From assembly GCA_052148715.1 (NCBI GenBank), contig JBKQHQ010000232.1, positions 1 to 57,960 on the forward strand: DNA of 57,960 bases. Reading direction: 5' to 3'. Position 1 is the first letter of the stretch, and every line of letters begins with the position of its first letter. Source of the stretch: JBKQHQ01 sp052148715 (GTDB taxonomy: Bacteria > Pseudomonadota > Alphaproteobacteria > Rhizobiales > Xanthobacteraceae). Position numbers and translations under genes: made by a program. Positions 25,707 through 33,803 of the stretch are shown here, piece after piece. The notes below the pieces were generated by a model. That model saw only the letters and a program-made list of their open reading frames with translations. It was not told the origin of the DNA and did no database searches.

Positions 25707-26990
25707 ATGTCGGAGAAGCGCGGCACCGCAAAGGCTTCGCGCATTGATGATTGCGAAGTAGCGGTAATCGGGGCCGGTCCCTATGGTTTGGCTGCGGCGG
25801 CGCATCTTCGCGGCGCCGGCGTTTGCACTGTGGTCTTCGGCGACGCGATGTCGTTCTGGCGCCAAAACATGCCAAAGGGAATGCGGTTGCGCTCGGCGTG
25901 GCATGCCTCGCATATCGACGATCCGGACCACGCGCTGTCGCTCGATATCTACGCGCAAGAGCGAAGGTTAGAGCCGCGGCACAATCTTCCGCTCGAGGAG
26001 TTCGTCAGATACGGTGACTGGTTTCAAGGTCGCGCGGTTCCTGATCTCGACCCGCGCAAGGCCGCGCGGATTGAACGCCTGGAACGGGGATTTCGCATCC
26101 GGCTCGAGGATGGCGATCACGTGAACGCAGGCCGCGTCATCGTGGCGACAGGACTTGCCAACCAGGATTTCCGGCCGGCGGCGTTCGCCGGCACGCCGGC
26201 GGCGCTCGTCAGCCATACGTCGGAGCACGCCGATTTCGCGCGATTTGGCGGGCAAAGCGTTGCGGTCATCGGGCGGGGGCAAAGCGCGGCTGAGTCCGCG
26301 GTGCTGCTGAGCGAAGCCGGGGCCAAGGTCGAGCTCGTCAGCCGCGGCGAGGTTCGCTGGCTGGGGTCGCGGCAATGCGCCGAGCGCATCGGCGGCGAGC
26401 CGTTTTGGCACCCAAATAAGATCCTGACTGCGCCGTCGGGGGTCGGACCGTTTCCGCTCAATTGGTTGAATGAAGCGCCTGGCATCGTGCGCCGTCTGCC
26501 GGCAAGCGTTCGCCAGCTGACGAACGCGCGCAGCACGCGCGCTGGGGCAGCGGCGTGGCTCCTGCCTCGGGCTGCGGCCATTCGGTTCAATCCGGGTCGC
26601 AGCGTGGTTGACGTACAGGCTAGCGGGGGCCGGATCACGTTGCATTTGGACAATGGCGCAGAAACCTTCGACCATGTGCTGCTGGCGACCGGATATCGCG
26701 TGGATCTTGCGCGGCTCGGCTTGCTGAAAGGTTTGCTCGGCGCCGTCCGCTGCGTTGATGGAGCCCCGATGCTGGGGGCTGGATTCGAATCGTCGATGCC
26801 GCGGTTGCATTTCATCGGTGCCAGCGCCATCGCGAGCTATGGCCCGTTGATGCGTTTCATCGCCGGTTGCGGTTTCACGGCGCGCGAGGTTACCAAACTG
26901 GTCCTCGCCAAGCGCGGCCATTCGGCCCTGGGCCGGCGCAAGGAGGCGAGCGAAAGTTTGCTCGCCGATACGCTCAGCACTCAGCAATGA
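25707..26990 (+). CDS. Flavin-containing monooxygenase-like NAD(P)/FAD protein
   Basis: 427 residues from ATG 25707. TTG 25656 directly abuts AAGGAGGG, too close to serve as its start, so the start stays open. The FAD motif Gly-Ala-Gly-Pro-Tyr-Gly-Leu-Ala-Ala-Ala lies near residue 21, the NADPH motif Val-Ile-Gly-Arg-Gly-Gln-Ser-Ala-Ala-Glu near residue 188, and Leu-Leu-Ala-Thr-Gly-Tyr-Arg-Val-Asp near 328, the order seen in flavin monooxygenases and ornithine/lysine N-hydroxylases. It could oxidise a nitrogen, sulfur or ketone. The following ATP-grasp gene starts inside its stop codon (ATGA), so the pair should be coupled. Confidence 0.78.
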   Translation: MSEKRGTAKASRIDDCEVAVIGAGPYGLAAAAHLRGAGVCTVVFGDAMSFWRQNMPKGMRLRSAWHASHIDDPDHALSLDIYAQERRLEPRHNLPLEEFVRYGDWFQGRAVPDLDPRKAARIERLERGFRIRLEDGDHVNAGRVIVATGLANQDFRPAAFAGTPAALVSHTSEHADFARFGGQSVAVIGRGQSAAESAVLLSEAGAKVELVSRGEVRWLGSRQCAERIGGEPFWHPNKILTAPSGVGPFPLNWLNEAPGIVRRLPASVRQLTNARSTRAGAAAWLLPRAAAIRFNPGRSVVDVQASGGRITLHLDNGAETFDHVLLATGYRVDLARLGLLKGLLGAVRCVDGAPMLGAGFESSMPRLHFIGASAIASYGPLMRFIAGCGFTAREVTKLVLAKRGHSALGRRKEASESLLADTLSTQQ

Positions 26991-28243
26991 CTCGACAATC
27001 TGCGAACATTCACGTCAAGTCGGACCCGCATGGGGACGCGGCTGGCGCCCTCATCCTCGGAGGCGCGCACGGAAGTCTTGCGGTTGCGCGCAGTCTTGGC
27101 CGCCACGGCATTCCGGTCTGCTTCCTTACCGACGACCATCCGCTGCCGAGATTTTCGCGCTACGTCGAGCAAAGCTTTACCTGGGCGGGGCCCGGGCATG
27201 AAACGGCCCTCGATACGCTGCTTGATCTGTGCCGACGTCACCGCCTCGAGAAATGGGTGCTCGTTGCCGGCGGCGACGCGGAGGTGCGCTTCGTGGCGCA
27301 GCATCACTCCGCATTGTCGGCGGTATTTCGTCTGACGACTCCGCCATGGGAAACGGTGCAATGGGCGCACGACAAGCGCTTGACGTATCAACGCGCGCAA
27401 TCGCTGGGCATTGCGGTTCCGCGCAGCTATGCGGTCGCGAATCTGCAGAGCCTTACGCAGCTCGACGTCCGTTTCCCGGTTATTCTCAAGCCGGCAGTCC
27501 GCCACGCCAGCAACGCATTCACCAACGCCAAGGCATGGCGGGTCGATGATCGCGCCAGGCTGCTCGAGGGTTACGCACTAGCCGCCGCGCTCGTCGGGGA
27601 GCAAGCGATTTTGGTGCAAGAGCTGATTCCCGGCACCGGCGCGACCCAATTCTCCTACGCCGCCGTGTGGCACCAGGGCTCACCGGTAGGCTCGGTGGTG
27701 GCGCGGCGCACGCGCCAATTTCCGATCGATTTCGGCTTCACCAGCACCTATGTCGAGACCGTCGAGGCGCCGGAGGTCGAGGCGGCCGCATGCCGCTTCC
27801 TGCGCTCATTGAATTTCAGCGGCCTCGCCGAAATCGAGTTCAAATTCGATGTCCGCGACCAGAGCTTTAAGATTCTGGACGTCAACGCACGGACCTGGGC
27901 ATGGATAGCGCTCGGCGCGACCGCAGGCGTCGATTTTCCCTATCTGTTGTGGCAACTTGCCGACGGCCGATCGATATCGCCCGTCCGTGGTCGCACCGGC
28001 GTTGCTTGGATGCACGTGTCGCGCGACGTGGTGGCGGCTAGTCAGGAAATGCTCGCCGGGACGTTGTCGGAAACTCAGTATTTGAGATCATGGTCAAAGC
28101 CGCTTGTATACGCCACCTTCGCCGCCGATGATCCGCTCCCGGGCCTGATCGAATTGCCGCTCGTGCTGTACCGCGTGGGGATGCGTTGGCTTCGCGTCAG
28201 AATGCGGGCCGACGAGCGCCCACATCACGCCCCGGTCGCGTAG
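26987..28243 (+). CDS. ATP-grasp ligase
   Basis: 418 residues from ATG 26987, overlapping the monooxygenase stop. The N-terminal domain starts with a Rossmann-like Ala-Leu-Ile-Leu-Gly-Gly-Ala-His-Gly-Ser. The ATP-grasp core has Phe-Pro-Val-Ile-Leu-Lys-Pro-Ala (nucleotide lysine), Leu-Val-Gln-Glu-Leu-Ile-Pro-Gly, Ala-Glu-Ile-Glu-Phe-Lys-Phe-Asp and Leu-Asp-Val-Asn-Ala-Arg-Thr-Trp, giving the Mg2+-binding acidic residues and Asn. Enzymes of this group join a carboxylate to an amine through an acyl phosphate. No specific substrate can be assigned. The stop codon TAG (28241-28243) is formed by the first bases of a palindromic repeat, so the original C-terminus may have been different. Confidence 0.85.
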   Translation: MTRQSANIHVKSDPHGDAAGALILGGAHGSLAVARSLGRHGIPVCFLTDDHPLPRFSRYVEQSFTWAGPGHETALDTLLDLCRRHRLEKWVLVAGGDAEVRFVAQHHSALSAVFRLTTPPWETVQWAHDKRLTYQRAQSLGIAVPRSYAVANLQSLTQLDVRFPVILKPAVRHASNAFTNAKAWRVDDRARLLEGYALAAALVGEQAILVQELIPGTGATQFSYAAVWHQGSPVGSVVARRTRQFPIDFGFTSTYVETVEAPEVEAAACRFLRSLNFSGLAEIEFKFDVRDQSFKILDVNARTWAWIALGATAGVDFPYLLWQLADGRSISPVRGRTGVAWMHVSRDVVAASQEMLAGTLSETQYLRSWSKPLVYATFAADDPLPGLIELPLVLYRVGMRWLRVRMRADERPHHAPVA

Positions 28244-28319
28244 GATGGGTTGAACTCTTGCGAAACCCATTCTACGCCGTGTTATTGACGGGTTTTGCAA
28301 AGGGCTCAACCCATCCTAC
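28240..28319. repeat. 80-bp palindromic repeat that supplies the upstream gene's stop codon
   Basis: The ends are exact inverted copies of GTAGGATGGGTTGA (28240-28253 and 28306-28319). Inner arms around GCGAAACCC and GGGTTTTGC also pair. The TAG of the ATP-grasp gene lies inside the left end. The element looks like an intergenic repeat of the Bradyrhizobium type, 12 bases ahead of the haloacid dehalogenase start. Confidence 0.75.
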
Positions 28320-28331
28320 AGGAGCATGCGC

Positions 28332-29021
28332 ATGAGCAAGGAGCCGCTGAGTGGGGTGCGGGCCTGCGTGTTCGACGCCTATGGCACCTTGTTCGATTTT
28401 GCCTCCGCTGCCGAAGGCTGCCGAGAAGCGCTTGGCGAACATACGGAGAGGTTGACGAGTCTGTGGCGCGATAAGCAGCTGCAATACACGTGGCTGCGTG
28501 CAGCCGGGGGCCGGCATGCGGACTTCTGGCAGGTGACCGGCGACGCGCTCGACTTTGCGCTGGAGACCCTGGGCATCGGCGACGCGGCACTCCGCGAGCG
28601 TCTGATGCACCTCTATCTCAGCCTGGACACTTTTCCCGAGGTGCCGCAGATGCTGCGGCAACTGAAGGCCGCCGGGCTGCGCACCGCCGTTTTGTCGAAC
28701 GGCTCGCCGCCGATGCTCGACGCCTTGGTCAAGGGCGCTAAACTCGGCGGACTACTCGATGCGATCCTGTCGGTCGAGGAGGTCGGCGTCTTCAAGCCGC
28801 ATCCGAAGGTCTACCAACTCGCCGTCAACCGGCTCGGCATTCCGGCTCCCGCCATCGCCTTCCAATCCTCGAATGCCTGGGATGCCCACGCGGCATCCGC
28901 CTTCGGCATGCGCGTGGTCTGGTGCAATCGATATGGCCAACGTCGGGAGCGGTTGCCCGGCGCGCCTGATCGGGAAGTGAGATCGCTCGCGGAATTGCCC
29001 GCGCTTGTCGGAGCCGGCTGA
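28332..29021 (+). CDS. Haloacid dehalogenase, type II (L-2-haloacid dehalogenase-like)
   Basis: 229 residues from ATG 28332, a typical length; ATG 28326 two codons upstream is an alternative. The nucleophile loop Phe-Asp-Ala-Tyr-Gly-Thr-Leu-Phe-Asp (Asp15) opens the protein. It is followed by Leu-Trp-Arg-Asp-Lys-Gln with the substrate-binding Arg, Ser-Asn-Gly-Ser-Pro (motif II), Lys in Val-Phe-Lys-Pro-His-Pro (motif III) and Ser-Ser-Asn-Ala-Trp-Asp-Ala-His-Ala-Ala (motif IV), which is diagnostic of the type II dehalogenases. It hydrolyses 2-haloalkanoates to hydroxy acids through an aspartyl ester. It appears to be a single gene. Other HAD phosphatases are excluded by the Ser-Ser-Asn-x-Trp-Asp motif. 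Confidence 0.9.
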   Translation: MSKEPLSGVRACVFDAYGTLFDFASAAEGCREALGEHTERLTSLWRDKQLQYTWLRAAGGRHADFWQVTGDALDFALETLGIGDAALRERLMHLYLSLDTFPEVPQMLRQLKAAGLRTAVLSNGSPPMLDALVKGAKLGGLLDAILSVEEVGVFKPHPKVYQLAVNRLGIPAPAIAFQSSNAWDAHAASAFGMRVVWCNRYGQRRERLPGAPDREVRSLAELPALVGAG

Positions 29022-29048
29022 AGGCGTGCTGAGCTACGACCGAGCCGA

Positions 29049-29327
29049 TCAAGCCAGATATTCGACGCCGATTTGTGTCGCGGAACGCCAAGCTACGCGG
29101 CAGCGGCGGCGCGACCTGAAGTCCAGCGACAAATAGAGATAAAACGTGTCCGGAATTTCGTTCGGGGAATCGACCACGAGCCGTGCGCCTTTTTCAGATT
29201 CGTCGAAGACGACGCACTCCCGCAGATTCTCGCCTTTGGTCTTGGTCAGCCAACCAATGCGACGTACGGTCGTTCGGGAGGCCGTTCGGGTCTCTGCGGG
29301 CGGCTGCTCAGGCTCGGCTCGGGACAT
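29049..29327 (-). CDS. PilZ domain protein
   Basis: 92 residues. The two c-di-GMP-binding elements are visible: RxxxR at Arg18-Thr-Thr-Val-Arg22 and DxSxxG at Asp42-Glu-Ser-Glu-Lys-Gly47. A PilZ-barrel strand (Arg-Cys-Arg-Val-Ala-Trp-Arg, then Gln-Ile-Gly-Val-Glu-Tyr) follows. The whole protein is a single domain with a short charged N-terminus, so it would be a soluble c-di-GMP receptor or adaptor. It converges on the dehalogenase gene. Confidence 0.85.
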   Translation of the reverse strand: MSRAEPEQPPAETRTASRTTVRRIGWLTKTKGENLRECVVFDESEKGARLVVDSPNEIPDTFYLYLSLDFRSRRRCRVAWRSATQIGVEYLA

Positions 29328-29426
29328 TGATCGATACCCACGATGTGGCCGTCGATAGCGCGCCGAATAAATTAAGATTCCGTTAGCCTTCCGCTGGGCG
29401 GCCGATGCGCCGGAAAGCGGGAGATT

Positions 29427-29984
29427 CTAACGCGGCCAGACGCCGGCGGCCGCCAATTCATGCATGGACTCGTCGGTGAACTCGGCCTTCGGCCCGTCCC
29501 CGCCGATGACGAACATCAGGATTGCTTCGTGGTTCGGATCGCCGGGGGTGATATTCTCGAAACGGCGCGCCACGCCGGGCGGAAACGAGACGACATCGAG
29601 CGGCCCGAGATCGACGGCTTCGACCTCGCCCTTTTCATTCTCCCAGCTGCAGCGCCAGGTGCCGGTCATCGGGATGAATGTCTCGTTGGTGTCGTGGTTA
29701 TGCATCATCGGGCCGTTACCGGGTTTTGCCCGGCAATATCCGAGATTGAACCCCTCGGAGATCTTGATCGCCGCCAGGCGCGATGCGTCGGCCCCCACCG
29801 GAGACGTCACCGAGCCCGACGCGCCCTCGGGAGGCTGGAAGCCGATGACGTTGTAGAGCGTGCGAATGCAGCCGGACATTTTGCTGTCGGGCAGCCCGCC
29901 GTCAAAGCCCTTGAGATCCTTGAACCGCGCCACCCGCTTCATCATGTCGGCGCGCGACACCCTGGTCCTCGGCAAGGTCTCCAT
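29427..29984 (-). CDS. Cupin domain protein
   Basis: 185 residues from ATG 29984, with GAGAGG eight bases upstream; an extended reading to 30257 is shadow. A cupin barrel occupies residues ~80-165, with the metal motif Met-Met-His-Asn-His-Asp-Thr-Asn-Glu-Thr-Phe (cupin motif 1) and Pro-Pro-Gly-Val-Ala-Arg-Arg-Phe-Glu-Asn (motif 2, in which the usual His is Arg). The N-terminal ~75 residues are a family-specific extension. Substrate unknown; an oxygenase-like or small-molecule-binding role is possible. It diverges from the ABC binding-protein gene. Confidence 0.78.
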   Translation of the reverse strand: METLPRTRVSRADMMKRVARFKDLKGFDGGLPDSKMSGCIRTLYNVIGFQPPEGASGSVTSPVGADASRLAAIKISEGFNLGYCRAKPGNGPMMHNHDTNETFIPMTGTWRCSWENEKGEVEAVDLGPLDVVSFPPGVARRFENITPGDPNHEAILMFVIGGDGPKAEFTDESMHELAAAGVWPR

Positions 29985-30272
29985 CGTTCCTCTCCCCTTC
30001 CGGTCGGTTCTTTTTCCCACGCAGCGTTCAAAGGGCGCCACGCGGCCGGCCGGCAGAATACCCCAGCGAAATCCTGCAGCAACGGCCAAAGATTGCAAGG
30101 CTCCAATGCGGCCCGGCGTTCGGCTCAAGGCCGGAGGCGGGCAGGGCAACAGTGCCGAGCATTCCTTGACGCGTCCGCGCTCGACGAATGCGCAGCAAGC
30201 CGGTACGTTCAACAAGGCGATAGTCCGGGTTAAGGTCCGTATAAGCAAAAAAATCAATCGAGGGAGGATGTG

Positions 30273-31553
30273 ATGAATGGGCGAACGACGCCAGGCGCCG
30301 CCAAGACAAGGTTGCCGGCGCTGCTGATGATCACGGCGCTTGCGGCGCTCGCGCTATGTGGCGGCATGATCCCCGCGCGGGCGCAAGCGCAGGAGCCGAT
30401 CAGGATCGGCTTTAGCGTATCGCTGACCGGGGCACTGGCCTCTTCGGGAAAGGCCAATCTGCTGGCGCAGCAAATCTGGGCCGAGGAGATCAACGCCAAG
30501 GGCGGACTGCTCGGTCGGCCGGTGACGTTCGTCTATTACGACGATCAGAGCAGCGCCGCGACGATTCCCGGAATATACGCCAAGCTGCTGGACGTCGATA
30601 AGGTCGATCTGCTGATGGGCGCGGCGACGAATCTCATCGTCGCGGCCATACCGATCATCATGGAGCACAAGAAGCAGGTCATGGTCCTGCTGGCGCTCGG
30701 GGTGAACGAGGCGTTCCACTACCCGCGCTATTTCCAAATCGCGGCGTGGGGCCCCGACGCCAAGGGCGAGATCTCGAAGGGCTTCTTCGAGGTCGCCAAA
30801 GGCCTCGATCCGCCGCCGAAGACCGTGGCGCTGGTGGGCGCCGACGCCGAATTCTCGCACAACGTGCTCCAGGGCGCGCGGGCGAACAGCAAGAAGTACA
30901 ATCTGAGCATCGTTTACGACCGCACCTATCCGCCGTCGACGGTCGACTATACGCCGATCGTGCGCGCCATTGCGGCGGCCAATCCTGATCTCGTCTTCGT
31001 CGCCTCCTATCCGCTCGACTCGGTCGGGATGGTGCGCGCCGCGACCGAGGTCGGGCTCAAGGCGTCGATGTTCGGCGGTGGAATGGTCGGGCTGCAATAC
31101 GCCTCGTTCATGACGCAGCTTTCCGACAAGCTCAACCGCGTCGTCAACTACCACCTCTATGTTCCCGGGCCGAAGATGAAGTTTCCCGGCATCGAGGCGT
31201 TTCTGAAGAAGTATCAGGCGCGCGCTCCGGACGCCGGCACCGATCCGCTCGGCTTCTATCAGCCGCCCTTCGCCTATGCGGCGATGCAGATCCTCGAGCA
31301 GGCGGTCAAGGCGACCGGCAGCCTCGACGACGACAAGCTCGCCGCCTATATCCACGCGACCGAATTCAGCACCATCGTCGGCAGCCTGCGCTTCGACCAA
31401 CTCGGTGAATGGGCGAAGCCGCAGCTGCTGATGGTGCAATTCCAGAATGTCCAGGGCAGCGGGCTCGATCAGTACATGACGGGCGGCAAGCAGGTGATCC
31501 TCTATCCGCCCGAGTACCAGGACGGCCAGGTGGAGAATCCTTTCGCCAAGTAG
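30273..31553 (+). CDS. ABC transporter substrate-binding protein, branched-chain amino acid (LivK) type
   Basis: 426 residues from ATG 30273, with GGGAGG five bases upstream. A signal peptide (hydrophobic Leu-Leu-Met-Ile-Thr stretch, cleavage near Ala-Gln-Ala-Gln, residue ~40) is followed by the family start Ile-Arg-Ile-Gly-Phe-Ser-Val-Ser-Leu-Thr-Gly-Ala, a Gly-Gly-Leu-Leu-Gly-Arg-Pro-Val segment and a two-lobe periplasmic-binding fold. Relatives bind amino acids, aromatic acids or urea. No permease or ATPase genes are adjacent, so the rest of the transporter lies elsewhere. A zinc alcohol dehydrogenase follows after 70 bases, so the ligand may be an aromatic or alcohol-derived compound. Confidence 0.88.
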   Translation: MNGRTTPGAAKTRLPALLMITALAALALCGGMIPARAQAQEPIRIGFSVSLTGALASSGKANLLAQQIWAEEINAKGGLLGRPVTFVYYDDQSSAATIPGIYAKLLDVDKVDLLMGAATNLIVAAIPIIMEHKKQVMVLLALGVNEAFHYPRYFQIAAWGPDAKGEISKGFFEVAKGLDPPPKTVALVGADAEFSHNVLQGARANSKKYNLSIVYDRTYPPSTVDYTPIVRAIAAANPDLVFVASYPLDSVGMVRAATEVGLKASMFGGGMVGLQYASFMTQLSDKLNRVVNYHLYVPGPKMKFPGIEAFLKKYQARAPDAGTDPLGFYQPPFAYAAMQILEQAVKATGSLDDDKLAAYIHATEFSTIVGSLRFDQLGEWAKPQLLMVQFQNVQGSGLDQYMTGGKQVILYPPEYQDGQVENPFAK

Positions 31554-31623
31554 GGGCAGAAAAACGCAAGCGGCGGGCGCCGCCGGAAACCGGAAGCCCG
31601 CGGCCCGGCAGAGGACAGCTGAC

Positions 31624-32742
31624 ATGGAGATCACAGCCGCGGTCGTACGCGAGCGATCCGGAGCATTCGATATCGCAACGCTGAGCCTCACCGATCCGCG
31701 GCCGGACGAAGTGCTGGTGAAGGTCGTGGCCAGCGGCATGTGCCAGACCGACCTGCACGCCCGCGACGGTTACTTTCCGATGCCGTATCCGGGTGTCTAT
31801 GGGCACGAGGGCGCCGGTGTCGTGGCGGCGATCGGGGCAGGCGTCACGCAGGTGGCGCCCGGCGATCACGTGGTCATGTCGTTTCCGTGGTGCGGCGCTT
31901 GCCCCAATTGCCGGCAGCAGATGCACAGCCATTGCCTGCACGCCAACAGCCTGAAGATGAGCGGCACGCGAGCGGACGGCTCGACGCTGATGCAGAAGAA
32001 CGGCGCGCCGGTCTACAGCGCGTTCTTTCAGCAATCGTCATTCGCCACGCACGCCATCGCCAACGAGCGGTTCGTGGTGAAGGTCCGGCAGGATGCGCCG
32101 CTTGAGCGCCTTGGTCCGTTCGCGTGCAGCATCCAGACCGGTGCCGGCGCCGTTCTCAATACGATGCAGACAAAACCGGGAGATAGTCTCGCCGTGTTCG
32201 GGGTGGGCGCGGTCGGCCTCTCCGGCTTGATGGCGGCAAAGATCGCGGGCTGCGATCCGATCATCGCGGTGGACGTGCACGAGTCACGGCTGGCGCTCGC
32301 GCGCGAGCTCGGCGCCACGCACGTCCTCAACCATACCGGTCGCGACGACATCGTCGCGGAGATCCGCAAGATCAGCGGGGAGGGCGTTCGCTACTCGCTC
32401 GAAACCTCGGCGCTGCCGGCCGTCTTGCGCGAAGCCGTTGAAGTGCTGATCGCCGCCGGCACGTGCGTCCTCGTGGGCAGCGCGCGTCGAGGCGTCGAGG
32501 TCTCGCTCGACATGCCGTTTCTACAGGAGGGCAGGGTGGTGCGCGGCGTGATCCAGGGTGAGAGCCGGCCCAAGGAGCTCATCCCGAAGCTGATCGATTA
32601 TATGATGCAGGGAAAGCTGCCGGTCGAGCGGATGATGACGTTCTACGATCTCGCGGCGATCGATCGTGCGGCTCAGGACTCGACGAGCGGCAGAACGATC
32701 AAGCCGGTCCTTCGCATGCCGCACGCAACCGTCGGATCGTAG
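31624..32742 (+). CDS. Zinc-dependent alcohol dehydrogenase, MDR superfamily (aryl/benzyl type)
   Basis: 372 residues from ATG 31624. Catalytic zinc ligands Cys40 and His61 (Gly-His-Glu-Gly-Ala-Gly) and the four-Cys structural zinc lobe (Trp-Cys-Gly-Ala-Cys-Pro-Asn-Cys ... Ser-His-Cys) are present. The NAD(H) fold shows Val-Phe-Gly-Val-Gly-Ala-Val-Gly and an Ala-Val-Asp-Val-His-Glu-Ser strand. The sequence resembles aryl-alcohol dehydrogenases, which oxidise benzyl-type alcohols to aldehydes. It is probably co-transcribed with the binding protein just upstream. Confidence 0.88.
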   Translation: MEITAAVVRERSGAFDIATLSLTDPRPDEVLVKVVASGMCQTDLHARDGYFPMPYPGVYGHEGAGVVAAIGAGVTQVAPGDHVVMSFPWCGACPNCRQQMHSHCLHANSLKMSGTRADGSTLMQKNGAPVYSAFFQQSSFATHAIANERFVVKVRQDAPLERLGPFACSIQTGAGAVLNTMQTKPGDSLAVFGVGAVGLSGLMAAKIAGCDPIIAVDVHESRLALARELGATHVLNHTGRDDIVAEIRKISGEGVRYSLETSALPAVLREAVEVLIAAGTCVLVGSARRGVEVSLDMPFLQEGRVVRGVIQGESRPKELIPKLIDYMMQGKLPVERMMTFYDLAAIDRAAQDSTSGRTIKPVLRMPHATVGS

Positions 32743-32816
32743 GAACGAGGCCGCGCGATCCTACCGCGCGCAAGGACCTGCTCGACCGCCACCGCGACAT
32801 ATGCGATAGTGCCTGC

Positions 32817-33581
32817 ATGCAGCTGATCCTGTTCCTCATTCTTGTGGTAATAGTCTACAGCTTCGCCTCGATTCGTGTGCTGCGGCAGTACGAGCGCGGC
32901 GTGGTGTTTTTTCTCGGACGATTTGAGGGCGTGCGTGGGGCCGGGCTGACGCTCGTGTTTACCCCCTTTCAGCAGATGGTGCGCGTGTCCTTGCGTACCG
33001 TCACGATGCAAATCCCCTCGCAAAAGATCATCACCAAGGACAACGTCTCGATCGATATCGCGGCCGTTGCTTATTATCGCATTTCCGATCCGGAAAAATC
33101 GGTGATCGTGATCGAGAACGTCTACAATGCGATCAACCAGATCAGCCAGACCACGGTGCGCAACGTCGTCGGCCGCTTCAGCCTCGATCAGCTCCTCGCC
33201 GATACGGCGAGCATCAATGAGCAGATCAAGAACGTGATCGATAAGCACACGGAACCCTGGGGAACGCAGGTGACCGCGGTCGAGATCAAGGACATCGTCC
33301 TGCCCGACAACATGCAGCGCGCCATGGCCAAGGAAGCCGAGGCCGAGCGCGAGCGGCGTGCCAAGATCGTCGCCGCCGAAGGCGAATTCCAGGCCGCCGT
33401 AAAGCTCGGCGAAGCCGCCGACATCATCACGCAGCATCCGGTGGCGCTGCAGCTGCGCACCCTCCAGACGATGGCGGAAATCTCGACCGAAAAGAACTCG
33501 ACCATCATCTTCCCCGCGCAATTCATGACGACGGTGCAGGAAGCGCTGGCGATGCTGAAAAAAGATTCGGAAACAAAGTAG
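32817..33581 (+). CDS. Slipin (stomatin/prohibitin-like SPFH protein)
   Basis: 254 residues from ATG 32817. One N-terminal membrane helix (residues 2-19) is followed by the SPFH domain, with Arg-Gln-Tyr-Glu-Arg-Gly-Val-Val-Phe, Gly-Leu-Thr-Leu-Val-Phe, Asp-Asn-Val-Ser-Ile-Asp-Ile-Ala-Ala-Val-Ala-Tyr-Tyr-Arg and Val-Val-Gly-Arg-Phe-Ser-Leu-Asp-Gln-Leu-Leu. A charged alpha-helical segment rich in Ala-Glu-Ala-Glu-Arg-Glu-Arg-Arg (~185-215) would drive oligomerisation. It is probably a membrane scaffold of the inner leaflet. No NfeD-type protease, the common partner, is next to it. Confidence 0.9.
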   Translation: MQLILFLILVVIVYSFASIRVLRQYERGVVFFLGRFEGVRGAGLTLVFTPFQQMVRVSLRTVTMQIPSQKIITKDNVSIDIAAVAYYRISDPEKSVIVIENVYNAINQISQTTVRNVVGRFSLDQLLADTASINEQIKNVIDKHTEPWGTQVTAVEIKDIVLPDNMQRAMAKEAEAERERRAKIVAAEGEFQAAVKLGEAADIITQHPVALQLRTLQTMAEISTEKNSTIIFPAQFMTTVQEALAMLKKDSETK

Positions 33582-33615
33582 CGCCGTTGGTTTTAACGCT
33601 GGGTGCCGCGCTGGT

Positions 33616-33778
33616 CATTCCGGGGCGCCGCGAAGCGGCGAGCCCGGAACCAATAACCCCGGTCTGTGATTATGGTTTCCGGGCTCCCGCGCTGCGCGCC
33701 GAAGTCGGGTGTTCCCGACTTCGGCAAAATCATATCTGGCCCAAGTCGGAAACATCCGACTTGGGCGGCCCCGGAATG
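33616..33778. repeat. 163-bp palindromic element with two perfect internal hairpins
   Basis: The ends are inverted copies of CATTCCGGGGC (33616-33626 and 33768-33778). Inside are two perfect hairpins with 4-base loops: a 12-bp stem at 33698-33725 and an 11-bp stem at 33740-33765. It contains no gene and resembles a dispersed intergenic element of Bradyrhizobium-type genomes. It lies between the convergent slipin and GNAT genes. Confidence 0.75.
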
Positions 33779-33803
33779 ACGATCAACTCCCCGTCCGCTT
33801 CCA

